Shown: in pieces, positions 8,424 to 19,355 of the stretch | How the letters are laid out: every line of letters starts with the position of its first letter | Position numbering within the stretch: the first letter of the stretch is position 1 | NCBI GenBank assembly: GCA_963733065.1 | Contig: CAVTBT010000001.1 | Span: 310,001-374,000, forward strand | Direction of reading: 5' to 3' | DNA length: 64,000 nt | DNA from: CAVTBT01 sp963733065 | GTDB taxonomy: Bacteria; Actinomycetota; Thermoleophilia; Gaiellales; Gaiellaceae | Translations under genes and position numbers: made by a program | Notes under the pieces: model-generated | Database searches by the model: none | What the model was told of the DNA's origin: nothing | What the model saw: only the letters and a program-made list of their open reading frames with translations

Positions 8424-10125
8424 GGACGCGCCGCGGGGGCTGGCCCGGCGGATCGCCGTCGCGCGCGGCGACGTGCCGGCCGACGTCGTCGTCAAGGGCG
8501 GACAGGTGCTGTCCGTGTTCACGCGCGAGTGGCTCGACGTCGATGTCGCCGTGGTCGACGGCTTCGTCGCCGGCCTCGGCGAGTACGACGGCGAGCAGAC
8601 GATCGACGCTTCGGGCCGGTGGGTCGTGCCCGGCTTCGTCGACGCGCACGTGCACATCGAGTCGTCGAAGCTGCTCGCGGACGAGTTCGCGCGGCTCGTG
8701 GTGCCGCTCGGGACGACAGCCGTCGTCGCCGACCCGCACGAGCTCGCGAACGTGCTCGGCACGGACGGGGTGCACTGGCTGGCAGATCTGTGCGTGGATC
8801 TGCCGCTCGACGTCTGGTTCATGGCCTCCTCGTGCGTGCCGGCATCGTCTTTCGAGTCGCCGCGGCGAGCGCTCACGGCCGGCGATCTCGAGGGACTGCT
8901 GCGCCGGCGGCGCGTGCTCGGCCTCGCCGAGATGATGAACTTCCCGGGCGTGATCGGCGGCGACCCTGCGGAGCTCGCGAAGCTCGCGCTCGGCGGCGCC
9001 ACGCACGTCGACGGCCACGCACCCGGTGTGCTCGACCGGGCGCTGCAGGCGTACGCCTCGGCCGGGATCCGCTCCGACCACGAGGCGAGGGAGATCGAGG
9101 AGGGCAGGCAGCGGCTCCGCGCCGGCCTCTGGCTGCTGATCCGGGAGGGCTCGGCCGCACGGAACCTGGACGAGCTCCTGCCCCTGCTCGCCGAGTACGG
9201 CCCGGGTCGGATCGCGTTCTGCACCGACGACCGCGAGCCGGAGCACATTGCCGCCGAGGGGCACCTGAACGGGATGGTGCGCCGCGCGGTCGCAGCGGGT
9301 GTGCCTGCCGAGGACGCACTCGTCGCGGCGTCACACAGCGGTGCGTGCTGGCACGGTCTCCGCGAGCACGGTGCGGTGGCGCCCGGCTACCAGGCCGACC
9401 TCGTGCTGCTGCCCGATCTCGAGCGGTTCGAGCCGGAGCTGGTGCTCACGCGGGGCCGGCCGTTCGCGCCGGCCGAGCGGCCGGAGGTGCCCGACTGGGT
9501 CCGGCACACCGTGCGCCTGGGCGATGTCCGCGCCGACGCACTGCGGATCGTGGCGGGCGGCTCGCGCGTCCGCGTGATCGGCGTCATCCCGGATCAGATC
9601 GTGACCGAGGCGCTCGAGGAGGAGGCGCCGGTCTCGAACGGCGAGGTGGTCGCGGACGTCGAACGGGATCTCGCCAAGATCGCCGTCCTCGAGCGGCATC
9701 TCGGCACGGGCCGGGTGGGCGTCGGCCTCGTTCGCGGCTTCGGCCTGCAGCGCGGGGCGCTCGCGTCCACGATCGCGCACGACGCTCACAACGTCGTCGT
9801 GGTCGGCATGGATGACGAGGACATGCGGATCGCCGTCGAGCGGCTGGCCGAGCGCGGGGGCGGCATCGTCGCCGTCGACCACGGTCTCGTCCGGGCCGAG
9901 CTGCCGCTGCCGATCGCCGGCCTCATCTCGGACCGCCCGCTCGAGGACGTGATCGCGGCCTCGCGAGCCTGCCACGAGGCGGCGCACGATCTCGGCTGCA
10001 GGCTCGACTCGCCGTTCCAGACCATGGCCTTCCTCGGCCTCTCGGTGATCCCGCACCTCAAGCTCACGGATCGCGGGCTCGTGGACGTGGACGCCTTCGA
10101 GCTCGTCGATCTGGTCGTCGGCTAG
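8416..10125 (+). CDS. ade: Adenine deaminase
   Basis: Amidohydrolase converting adenine to hypoxanthine and ammonia, the substrate expected for the hydroxylase encoded just upstream. The metal-binding motif DAHVHIESS near residue 78 and the ADPHELANVLG segment are diagnostic of bacterial Ade. EMMNFPGV and GHAPGV carry further active-site residues, and the C-terminal domain has the AHDAHNVVVVG stretch. The 569-residue length is normal. It overlaps the end of the molybdopterin subunit gene by 8 bases, so it is part of the same operon. Confidence 0.95.
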   Translation: MPEDAPRGLARRIAVARGDVPADVVVKGGQVLSVFTREWLDVDVAVVDGFVAGLGEYDGEQTIDASGRWVVPGFVDAHVHIESSKLLADEFARLVVPLGTTAVVADPHELANVLGTDGVHWLADLCVDLPLDVWFMASSCVPASSFESPRRALTAGDLEGLLRRRRVLGLAEMMNFPGVIGGDPAELAKLALGGATHVDGHAPGVLDRALQAYASAGIRSDHEAREIEEGRQRLRAGLWLLIREGSAARNLDELLPLLAEYGPGRIAFCTDDREPEHIAAEGHLNGMVRRAVAAGVPAEDALVAASHSGACWHGLREHGAVAPGYQADLVLLPDLERFEPELVLTRGRPFAPAERPEVPDWVRHTVRLGDVRADALRIVAGGSRVRVIGVIPDQIVTEALEEEAPVSNGEVVADVERDLAKIAVLERHLGTGRVGVGLVRGFGLQRGALASTIAHDAHNVVVVGMDDEDMRIAVERLAERGGGIVAVDHGLVRAELPLPIAGLISDRPLEDVIAASRACHEAAHDLGCRLDSPFQTMAFLGLSVIPHLKLTDRGLVDVDAFELVDLVVG

Positions 10126-10169
10126 TCGGTCGATTCCCGGGACGACCCTTGAGCGGCTAGCCACGGCAA

Positions 10170-10192
10170 GGTACCATGCAGTGCATGGAACC
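10170..10192. promoter_or_regulatory. 23-bp dyad over the PadR promoter and start codon
   Basis: Arms GGTACCATGCA and TGCATGGAACC around a central G; 10 of 11 positions are complementary. The dyad contains a -10-like TACCAT (10172-10177) and the ATG at 10185. Its position makes it a strong candidate for autoregulation by the PadR protein encoded here. Binding is inferred. Confidence 0.6.
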
Positions 10193-10535
10193 TGCTCAGA
10201 CACGGAACGTCGTGTCGCAGCTCCGCAGAGGGACGGTCGAGTACTGCGTGTTGGCGCTCCTCCGCGACGGCGAGCGCTACGGCTTCGAGCTCGTCCGCGA
10301 GTTGGCCGGGGTCGACGGCCTCGTCACGAGCGAGGGGACGATCTACCCGCTGCTCACGCGGCTGCGGAAGGACGAGCTCGTGACGACGTTCTGGCAGGAA
10401 TCGGAGTCCGGGCCGCCGCGACGCTACTACCGGCTCACCGACGCCGGACGTGCGGCTCTCGACGACTTCGCCAAGGAGTGGGGCAGGTTCCGCGATTCGG
10501 TCGACACGATCCTCGGACGGAAGGGAAGGACATGA
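10185..10535 (+). CDS. PadR family transcriptional regulator
   Basis: A 116-residue winged-helix repressor of the short PadR type. LRRGTVEYCVLALL begins helix 1, ERYGFELV and SEGTIYPLLTRLRKDELV form the recognition helix and wing, and RRYYRLTDAGRAAL closes the domain as usual. I prefer ATG 10185 to ATG 10176 because TACCAT lies 7 bases before 10185, matching the other promoters in this window. Its stop overlaps the ATG of the next gene by 4 bases. PadR genes are commonly paired with a HAAS-domain membrane protein whose level they control, and that is the arrangement here. Confidence 0.92.
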   Translation: MEPAQTRNVVSQLRRGTVEYCVLALLRDGERYGFELVRELAGVDGLVTSEGTIYPLLTRLRKDELVTTFWQESESGPPRRYYRLTDAGRAALDDFAKEWGRFRDSVDTILGRKGRT

Positions 10536-11135
10536 GCACCATGGAGACCGACCGCCTCGTCGACGAGTACCTGGCCCGCCTCGATGCCGCAGCTGCGCAC
10601 ATGCAGCGCGCGAGGCGAACGGAGCTGGTCGCCGAGATCCGCGAGCACATCGAGACGGCGCTCCGCGAGGAGGAGGCGGCGAGCGAGGCCGCCGTCCGCA
10701 ACGTGCTCGAGCGGCTCGGGCCGCCGGAAGAGATCGTCGAGGCTGCCGAGCCGGTGAGCTCCGCAGCCGACGGCCACGGCAGGGCGGGGAAGCTCGAGGT
10801 GGCGGCACTGATCCTCCTCGTCGTGCCGCTCGTCGGCTGGATCGTCGGCGTCGTCCTGGTGGTCGTGTCGCGTGCATGGTCGAACCGGGAGAAGCTGATC
10901 GGCGTCGCGCTCGCGCTCCTGCCGGCCCTCGTGCCCCTCCTGGTGCTGACGGCCGGAGCGGAGAGCGGCGGCACGGTCTCCGCGCCCGGTCGGGGACGAG
11001 CCGGAGTCAAGTGGCGACGGCGGCCTCGGGCCGTTGGAGATCGCCTCGCTGGTGGTGGGCGTCGCCGCCGGCCTGCCGAGTGCGGTGTACCTCGGCACGC
11101 GGCTCCGCCGGCCTCGGGGCACCGTGGTCGGGTGA
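10532..11135 (+). CDS. HAAS-domain membrane protein, interrupted by an apparent frameshift
   Basis: The N-terminal about 70 residues form a HAAS (PadR-associated) helical domain: YLARLD, RRTELVAEIREHIETAL and VLERLGPPEEIVEAA. Two or three membrane segments follow (LILLVVPLVGWIVGVVLVVV; LIGVALALLPALVPLLVL). After about residue 143 this frame turns into an Arg-rich tail. The frame one base over instead reads GPLEIASLVVGVAAGLPSAV, a further membrane segment, and stops at 11135. One extra base between about 10955 and 11010 therefore seems to interrupt the gene. Read without correction, the product ends at 11140 with an unnatural basic tail. Partner of the PadR gene, which it overlaps. Confidence 0.75.
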
Positions 11136-11171
11136 GATGATCGGGCCCGTGTCCGGCGCCTGCACCGTGTC

Positions 11172-12509
11172 GTGAGCACCCTCTATGCCAACGCGTACGT
11201 CGTGACCATGGACGACGCGGGCACCGAGCACGACGGCGGCTGGCTGCTTGTCCGGGACGGGCTCGTCGAGGCGGTTGGCGGCGGCGGGCGGCCGGACGCC
11301 GACGAGACCGTCGACCTCGGCGGCGCGCTCGTCACGCCCGGTCTCGTCAACACGCACCACCACCTGTACCAGACGCTCACGCGCGCCCGGGCGCAGGAGG
11401 GGACGTTGTTCGAGTGGCTGCGCGAGCTCTATCCCGTGTGGGCCCGCATCGACGCCGAGATGGAGTACGCAGCCGCGCGCACCGGGCTCGCCGAGCTCGC
11501 GCTCTCGGGCTGCACGACCGTCTTCGACCACCACTACGTCTTCCCGCGCGGCGTCTCCGGCCTGATCGAGGCCGAGGTGCAGGCCGCGCGCGAGCTCGGC
11601 GTGCGCATCGTCGCCTCGCGCGGCTCGATGGACCTGGGCGAGTCGGACGGCGGGCTGCCGCCGGACGCGGTCGTCGAGAAGCTCGACGCCGTTCTCGCGG
11701 ACACGGAGCGGCTCGTGTCCGAGCTGCACGAGCCGGGTCACGGCGCCCGCGTGCAGATCGCGGTGGCGCCGTGCTCGCCGTTCTCGGTCACGCGGCGGCT
11801 CATGGAGGACTCCGCGGACCTCGCGCGGCGGCTCGGGCTGCCGCTGCATACGCACCTCGCGGAGACCGTCGAGGAGAACGCCTACTGCGAGGAGCTCTTC
11901 GGCTGCCGCCCGGTCGAGTACCTGGAGCAGCTCGGCTGGCTTGCCGAGGAGGTCTGGTGCGCGCATTGCGTCCACCTGAGCGCGGACGACGTCGCGGCGT
12001 TCGCGCGGCACGGTGTGGGGGTGGCCCACTGCCCGACCTCCAACCTCCGGCTCGGCGCCGGCGTCGCGCCGGTGCGCGACCTGCTCGACGCGGGCGTCCG
12101 CGTCGGTCTCGGGGTCGACGGCTCAGCGTCGAACGAGCGCAGCGATCTGGCCCTCGAGGTCAAGCAGGCGCTGCTCGTCGCGCGCGGCCGCGGCGGGCCG
12201 GCGGCACTGACCGCGCGAGAGGCGCTTCGCCTCGCCACCCGCGGCGGCGCCGCCGTGCTGCGCCGCGAGGACATCGGGTCGCTCGAGCCCGGCCGCTGCG
12301 CCGATTTCGCCGTCTGGCGCACCGATGGCCTCGAGCTCGCCGGTGCGGACGACCCGGTCGCCGGCTGGGCCTTCTCCCTGCCGCACCGCGTCGACCGGCT
12401 GGTCGTGGGCGGCGAGGAGGTCGTTCGCGACGGCGACCTCGTGTCGGCCGACGAGGCCGAGATCGCCCGCGAGCACCGGCGCCAGGCGTCGCGCCTCTCG
12501 GCCGCCTAG
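11172..12509 (+). CDS. 8-oxoguanine deaminase-like amidohydrolase
   Basis: Metal-dependent deaminase of the AtzA/TrzN-type amidohydrolase superfamily. NTHHHLYQTLTRA carries the HxH metal ligands. EGTLFEWLRELYPVW is typical of 8-oxoguanine deaminases, which convert 8-oxoguanine to urate. The later metal and catalytic residues lie in LPLHTHLAET, WCAHCVHL and LGVDGSASNE. 445 residues, GTG start. It lies 36 bases after the HAAS protein on the same strand, close to the adenine deaminase and hydroxylase genes, so a purine role fits. A related S-adenosylhomocysteine or guanine deaminase activity cannot be excluded. Confidence 0.85.
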   Translation: MSTLYANAYVVTMDDAGTEHDGGWLLVRDGLVEAVGGGGRPDADETVDLGGALVTPGLVNTHHHLYQTLTRARAQEGTLFEWLRELYPVWARIDAEMEYAAARTGLAELALSGCTTVFDHHYVFPRGVSGLIEAEVQAARELGVRIVASRGSMDLGESDGGLPPDAVVEKLDAVLADTERLVSELHEPGHGARVQIAVAPCSPFSVTRRLMEDSADLARRLGLPLHTHLAETVEENAYCEELFGCRPVEYLEQLGWLAEEVWCAHCVHLSADDVAAFARHGVGVAHCPTSNLRLGAGVAPVRDLLDAGVRVGLGVDGSASNERSDLALEVKQALLVARGRGGPAALTAREALRLATRGGAAVLRREDIGSLEPGRCADFAVWRTDGLELAGADDPVAGWAFSLPHRVDRLVVGGEEVVRDGDLVSADEAEIAREHRRQASRLSAA

Positions 12510-12970
12510 ACGCAGAGCTCCGGGCTGAACTCCTGATGGCCGCGCATCGGGTGACAGCGCTGCTCCCACTGCGCTGCCGCGAGCGCCCAGCGGTCGCCGT
12601 CCTCCTCGACCGTCAGGACGTAGCGCTCCGCCGCGACCGAGTCGTCCGCCAGGCCCGTGCGCGTCACCGTCACCTCTTGCCCCGCCAGCGGCGAGACGGT
12701 GACGGTCGGCGACTCGGGGCCTCCCCCTCCCGCCGGGAGGCGGAGGAACGCAAGCGCGAGCGCCCCCGGAGCGCGCTCCCACTCGGCGTCCACCGACTCG
12801 GCATACGCGCGGAACTCCTCGACCGGCAGCACTCCGTCGGCCGGGTACGGCCGCTGCGGACCGTTCCAGCCGGCCGGCGCGCCGCTCTCGTCCTCGCCGC
12901 CGCCGCACGCCGCCACCGACGTCGCCAGCACGAGAGCGAGTATCGCGAGCAGTCGCATCGAGGAGAGCAT
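12506..12970 (-). CDS. Putative secreted lipoprotein
   Basis: A 154-residue protein with a lipoprotein signal peptide: basic start, hydrophobic core LLAILALVLATSV, and lipobox VAAC with the modified Cys near residue 22. A flexible GGGEDESG linker follows. The mature part resembles the small fold often seen in stress-exported proteins (ALAFLRLPAG, then ERYVLTVEEDGDRWALA), but I recognise no family. Two ATG codons, 12970 and four codons later, are both possible. It converges with the deaminase gene by a 4-base overlap and is divergent from the GH13 gene. Confidence 0.75.
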   Translation of the reverse strand: MLSSMRLLAILALVLATSVAACGGGEDESGAPAGWNGPQRPYPADGVLPVEEFRAYAESVDAEWERAPGALALAFLRLPAGGGGPESPTVTVSPLAGQEVTVTRTGLADDSVAAERYVLTVEEDGDRWALAAAQWEQRCHPMRGHQEFSPELCV

Positions 12971-13024
12971 GCGACCGAGGTGTTAACGGCCGATGTGGAG
13001 TGCGTACGGATAATTCGGCCCGGG

Positions 13025-13030
13025 TAGCCT
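13025..13030 (+). promoter_or_regulatory. -10 element of the GH13 gene
   Basis: TAGCCT, 7 bases before GTG 13038. Confidence 0.45.
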
Positions 13031-13037
13031 CGGACAT

Positions 13038-14567
13038 GTGAGCTGGTGGAGAGAGGCCGTGCTGTACCACGTGTACGTGCGCTCATTCGCCGACTCGAAC
13101 GGCGACGGGGTGGGTGACCTGCGCGGGCTCATCGCAAGGCTCGACCACCTCGAATGGCTCGGGATCGACGCCCTGTGGCTGAGCCCGGTCGGGCGCTCCC
13201 CCAACGAGGACTGGGGCTACGACGTCTGCTCCTACGACGACGTCGACCCGGAGCTCGGCACGAACGCCGACCTCGAGGAGCTGATCCGCGAGGCGCGGGC
13301 GCGGGGCATCCGGATCGTCCTGGACCTCGTCCCGAACCACACGTCGGATCAGCACCCCTGGTTCGCCGACGGCCGGCGCGGCGACTGGTACGTCTGGGCG
13401 GACCCGGCGCCCGACGGCGGCCCGCCGAACAACTGGAAGTCGATCTTCGGCGGCGGTGCCTGGGAGCTCGACGAGGGGAGCGGCCGCTACTACCTCCACA
13501 ACTTCCTCGTCTCGATGCCGGACCTCAACTGGTGGAACGAGGCGGTGCGCGAGGAGTTCGAGGCCATCCTGCGGCGCTGGTTCGACCTGGGCGTCGCCGG
13601 CGTCAGGATCGACGTCGCCCACGCGCTCGTCCACGACCTGCAGCTGCGCGACAACCCGCCTGCCCGACCGGGCGACGGCGAGACGCCGCGTCGACTCGGC
13701 CAGTTTCCGAAGTACAACCTGAACCGGCCCGAGGTGCACGACATCTACCGCTCGTGGCGCGCGCTCGCCGACGGCTACGACGAGCAGCGGCTGCTGCTCG
13801 GCGAGACGTACGTCATCGACCTCGACCGTCTGGCGACCTTCTACGACGGCGACGACGGGCTGCACCTCGCGATGAACTTCGCGTTCGTCCACGCGGAACT
13901 CGATGAGCTGCCGGGCGTCGTCGAAGAGACGCTCGCGAGGCTCCCCGCCGGCGCCTGGCCGGTCTGGGTGGCGTCGAGCCACGATCACGTTCGGTTTCCG
14001 ACGCGCTGGGCGGACGGGGACGACGACCTCGCCCGCTGCGCGCTGACGGCACTGCTCACCCTGCCGGGGACGCCGATCCTGTACTACGGCGACGAGCTAC
14101 TGCTGCCGCAGGTCGAGGTGCCGCTCACGGAGCTGCGCGACCCGGTCGGCAAGACGTTCTGGCCCGACCAGCAGGGCCGCGACGGCTCGCGGACGCCGAT
14201 GCCGTGGAAACCGGGGGACGGGTACGGCTTCACGGAGCCGGGCGTCCGGCCCTGGCTTCGCGTCGGCGACCGCGCAGGACTGACGGTTACGGAGCAGCGC
14301 GAGGACCCCGCCTCGGCGCTGCACCTTGCGCGCGACCTGCTCGCGCTGCGCCGCCGCGAGCCCGCGCTCCGCGGCGCCGACTACGAGCGCGTCGACGGGC
14401 CCGCGGGCGTGTGGGCCTACCGCCGCGGCGACGAGATCGGCGTGGCCTTGAACCTGACGGATTCGACCGAAGAGCTCCCGTTCGCAGGCGAGAAGCTGCT
14501 CTCGACGACAAGATCCGAAGACGACCGTCTCGCCGCGAGGGAGGGGGTCGTCCTACGCCTGACGTGA
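13038..14567 (+). CDS. GH13 alpha-glucosidase/alpha-amylase family enzyme
   Basis: Glycoside hydrolase family 13 enzyme, 509 residues, cytosolic. The conserved regions are all present: LVPNHTSDQHPWF (region I), VAGVRIDVAHAL with the nucleophile Asp (region II), LLLGETYV with the acid/base Glu (region III), and VASSHDHVR with the third catalytic Asp (region IV). The N-terminus WWREAVLYHVYVRSFADS and the QPDL-like segment SMPDLNWW are typical of the oligo-1,6-glucosidase/alpha-glucosidase group. IDVAH instead of the more usual RIDAV or RLDVA may affect specificity. The exact substrate is not assigned. A tagged hairpin follows the stop directly. Confidence 0.93.
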   Translation: MSWWREAVLYHVYVRSFADSNGDGVGDLRGLIARLDHLEWLGIDALWLSPVGRSPNEDWGYDVCSYDDVDPELGTNADLEELIREARARGIRIVLDLVPNHTSDQHPWFADGRRGDWYVWADPAPDGGPPNNWKSIFGGGAWELDEGSGRYYLHNFLVSMPDLNWWNEAVREEFEAILRRWFDLGVAGVRIDVAHALVHDLQLRDNPPARPGDGETPRRLGQFPKYNLNRPEVHDIYRSWRALADGYDEQRLLLGETYVIDLDRLATFYDGDDGLHLAMNFAFVHAELDELPGVVEETLARLPAGAWPVWVASSHDHVRFPTRWADGDDDLARCALTALLTLPGTPILYYGDELLLPQVEVPLTELRDPVGKTFWPDQQGRDGSRTPMPWKPGDGYGFTEPGVRPWLRVGDRAGLTVTEQREDPASALHLARDLLALRRREPALRGADYERVDGPAGVWAYRRGDEIGVALNLTDSTEELPFAGEKLLSTTRSEDDRLAAREGVVLRLT

Positions 14568-14570
14568 CGC

Positions 14571-14605
14571 CCAAGCAGTTCCTGGGCACTTCCGAAGGAA
14601 GTGCC
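14571..14605 (+). terminator. Tagged intergenic hairpin, copy 1
   Basis: Stem GGCACTTCC (14585-14593) pairs with GGAAGTGCC (14597-14605) around a GAA loop. The 5' tag AGTTCCTG precedes it. It starts 4 bases after the GH13 stop and has no T-tract. The same tag recurs with other stems at 37026-37062, 37103-37141 and 55708-55744. Confidence 0.6.
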
Positions 14606-14609
14606 TTGC

Positions 14610-14621
14610 GAACGTATGTTC
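14610..14621. promoter_or_regulatory. LexA/SOS box upstream of uvrA
   Basis: GAACGTATGTTC, flanked by C on both sides, is a perfect match to the Gram-positive/actinobacterial SOS operator core GAAC-N4-GTTC. It lies 21 bases before the uvrA ATG and just upstream of a -10-like TAAACT (14628-14633), so LexA bound here would block transcription. Confidence 0.8.
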
Positions 14622-14642
14622 CCTAGCTAAACTATCCGCCGC

Positions 14643-17483
<2,841 letters not shown>

Positions 17484-17562
17484 GCGGCTTCTAGCGCGCG
17501 GCTGATCACGCAGACGCCGCCTCTGCCGGCACCGCGCCGAGTGCCCTCGAGAGTCCCCGCCG

Positions 17563-17600
17563 GGGCGCTCGCCGTCCCGGCTGCCGAACGGCGAGCACCC
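17563..17600. terminator. Hairpin between convergent uvrA and a secreted-protein gene
   Basis: GGGCGCTCGCCGT (17563-17575) pairs with ACGGCGAGCACCC (17588-17600) across a 12-base loop. No T-tract follows. It lies in the 127-base gap between the two convergent stops and could terminate both. The rest of the gap shows nothing else. Confidence 0.5.
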
Positions 17601-17610
17601 GTGGCGTCGC

Positions 17611-18114
17611 TCAGACGAGCAACCCGCTGTACGTGGTGTCGTCAAAGAGCAGGACGCCTCGCACTCCGGCGAGTCCTGCGGTGCCCTTCGTCACGACGGC
17701 AACGATGTGCAGGTTCGACGGGAAGAACGTGGCGCAGTCGAAATCGGCGCTGAGCACGAGTCGCCACGACAGCGTGCCGGTGGTCTTGCCGCGAATCGTT
17801 CCGGTGAACGTCTCCGCGCCGTGTCCGACGGTGCGACCGGTTGCGCAGTTAATGACCTGCTCGAAGTTCGTGGTCGACGTGCCCACGAGATCGCCCTCGT
17901 AGGTCGACACGAAGCCCGAGGTGGTGCAGCGCAGGCGAACCTCGTCGAGTGGCTCACACTCGGTGTTGCCGAAGTCAGTCGCCGTGTAGATCCCGGCGAC
18001 CCGCGCGCCATGATGACCGCCGGCAACCGCGCCCTCCGCGCCGGCCGCAACGACGAGCAGTGCCAGCGGGATCAGCACCAGCAGCCTCGAGAGCCGGGTC
18101 GAGATGACAGTCAC
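17611..18114 (-). CDS. Secreted hypothetical protein, possibly DUF3224-like
   Basis: 167 residues with a clear signal peptide (LSRLLVLIPLALLVVAAGAEG, then a likely AGA/VAG cleavage site). The mature protein is predicted to be mostly beta strand. It has four Cys that could form two disulfides, and a repeated pattern of Gly/Thr-rich strands (AETFTGTIRGKTTGTLSW). This resembles the DUF3224 barrel family only loosely. A Shine-Dalgarno GAGAGGAG lies 6 bases before the GTG start, unlike most genes here. It lies downstream of the two paralogous lipoprotein genes on the same strand. Confidence 0.7.
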   Translation of the reverse strand: MTVISTRLSRLLVLIPLALLVVAAGAEGAVAGGHHGARVAGIYTATDFGNTECEPLDEVRLRCTTSGFVSTYEGDLVGTSTTNFEQVINCATGRTVGHGAETFTGTIRGKTTGTLSWRLVLSADFDCATFFPSNLHIVAVVTKGTAGLAGVRGVLLFDDTTYSGLLV

Positions 18115-18192
18115 GTTCGACTCCTCTCGTCTCGTCCGCCGGGCGGCGGACGAGACGACGCTACGCGAACACCTACCTGCGAGCCGTGTAGG

Positions 18193-18711
18193 TCAGGACC
18201 CTCGGAACGGTCTGAACGTGCACGCCGGCGCGCCGAGGCGGCGCACGATGCGGTCGGTCTCGAGCCGCACCGCGAGGGCGCTGTCCATGTACTGGAAGTA
18301 GCCGTTGTAGTTCTTCAGCCGCAGGTGCGCGAGCGCGAAGTCCTCGCTCTCGCTGACGCGCGCGAAGAGCGCGACCAGCCGGAATGCGTCCCCGGCGACG
18401 GCGGCCGGCGCCACGAGCAGGCGCAGCTCCGCGAGAAACCGCCGGTCGATGGCCGTCGTACGCGGCAGCTTCCGCGCCAGCTCGGCCGGGTCCGTGGCAA
18501 TGCCGACCGCGTCGTGCTCGGCGTGCGTACGGGTGCAGAGGGCGGCGAGCGACTCGGAGTAGCCGGCGCCGGCCGGGGGCGGGGCGGAGGCGGCGGACTG
18601 CCGGTCGGTGCGCTCTGTCGGCGTCTGCTCGGAGCCGGTGTCCGATCGCTCGCTGCATCCGGCCGCCAGAGCCGCGGCGGCGACGACGACGGCCGCGTGC
18701 GCGATGCGCAT
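18193..18711 (-). CDS. Putative lipoprotein, tandem paralogue A
   Basis: 172 residues. The signal peptide ends in the lipobox LAAGC (Cys near residue 19), and a Ser/Thr/Pro-rich linker follows. The mature domain is helical and shares a set of motifs with the next gene upstream (18756-19280): an LCxR segment, TTxIDRRF, a leucine-rich helix, LAHLRLKNYNGYFQYMD, and a final LGAPACxxRPF. The two cysteines (LC and PAC) are conserved in both and could pair. No named family is recognised. Extracytoplasmic, membrane-anchored by inference. Confidence 0.75.
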   Translation of the reverse strand: MRIAHAAVVVAAAALAAGCSERSDTGSEQTPTERTDRQSAASAPPPAGAGYSESLAALCTRTHAEHDAVGIATDPAELARKLPRTTAIDRRFLAELRLLVAPAAVAGDAFRLVALFARVSESEDFALAHLRLKNYNGYFQYMDSALAVRLETDRIVRRLGAPACTFRPFRGS

Positions 18712-18719
18712 CCCGCCCG

Positions 18720-18725
18720 AGTGTA
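18720..18725 (-). promoter_or_regulatory. -10 element of lipoprotein A
   Basis: TACACT on the minus strand, 8 bases before ATG 18711. Confidence 0.45.
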
Positions 18726-18755
18726 CGCGGGCGCTCCTCGGTCGGATGTCGCCGG

Positions 18756-19280
18756 CTACCGGCCGAACGGACGCACTGCGCAGGCCGGCGCGCCGAGCTC
18801 CGTCGCCAGCTGCTCGGCCTTCCGTCGCGTCGTCACCGATTGATCCATGTACTGGTAGAAGCCGTTGACGTTGTCGGCCTTCAGGTGCACGAGCGCCGTG
18901 TCCTGCATGTCCGTCAGCGCCGCGTAGAGCACGAGCAGGCGCCCCGCTCGCTGCCGCTCGGCGAGCGCCGGGCGAGGGCGCAGGTCGCCGAAGTCGCGGA
19001 TGAAGCGACGGTCGATGGAAGCGGTGGTGGGCAGCGTCTTCGTCAACTGGGCCGGAGTGCGCACCCGTCCGACCGCCTCCTGCTCGCGCAGCCTGCGGAT
19101 GCAGAGCTGCTCGAGGGCGCGCGTGTACGGCGTGGCGGCGGTGATCTCGACCGCCGCGGGCGTCGCCGGCTGGGTGAGCTCCACCGGCTGGACCGGCGCC
19201 TCGGTCTCACCGGACGAGCCGCCGCAGCCCGCGAGGAGCAGCATCGCGGTGACGGCGAGCACGGTGACGCGACGATTCAC
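18756..19280 (-). CDS. Putative lipoprotein, tandem paralogue B
   Basis: 174 residues, lipobox LLLAGC (Cys near residue 19). It is clearly homologous to the downstream gene at 18193: LCIRRL, TASIDRRFIRDF, ALVHLKADNVNGFYQYMDQS and LGAPACAVRPFG align without large gaps. The two genes are separated by 44 bases and each has its own -10-like TACACT, so they look like a tandem duplication with duplicated promoters. Function unknown. Confidence 0.75.
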   Translation of the reverse strand: MNRRVTVLAVTAMLLLAGCGGSSGETEAPVQPVELTQPATPAAVEITAATPYTRALEQLCIRRLREQEAVGRVRTPAQLTKTLPTTASIDRRFIRDFGDLRPRPALAERQRAGRLLVLYAALTDMQDTALVHLKADNVNGFYQYMDQSVTTRRKAEQLATELGAPACAVRPFGR

Positions 19281-19288
19281 GGCCGAGC

Positions 19289-19294
19289 AGTGTA
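19289..19294 (-). promoter_or_regulatory. -10 element of lipoprotein B
   Basis: TACACT on the minus strand, 8 bases before GTG 19280; identical hexamer and spacing to the paralogue's promoter. Confidence 0.45.
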
Positions 19295-19355
19295 GTTGCG
19301 TCCTTCACCCGTTCGGGGGTCCCCGAAGGGTGGCCGCTGCGCCGATCCATCCCCT

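Noticed and set aside
1689..9248. Very long minus-strand frames opposite uvrB, the carboxypeptidase and the hydroxylase genes
   Set aside because: Arg/Ala/Pro-rich or compositionally odd products without motifs; they are the antisense shadow of high-GC genes with clear homology on the plus strand.
10176..10184. ATG 10176 as the PadR start
   Set aside because: It would place the start inside the -10-like hexamer; ATG 10185 matches the spacing of other promoters here.
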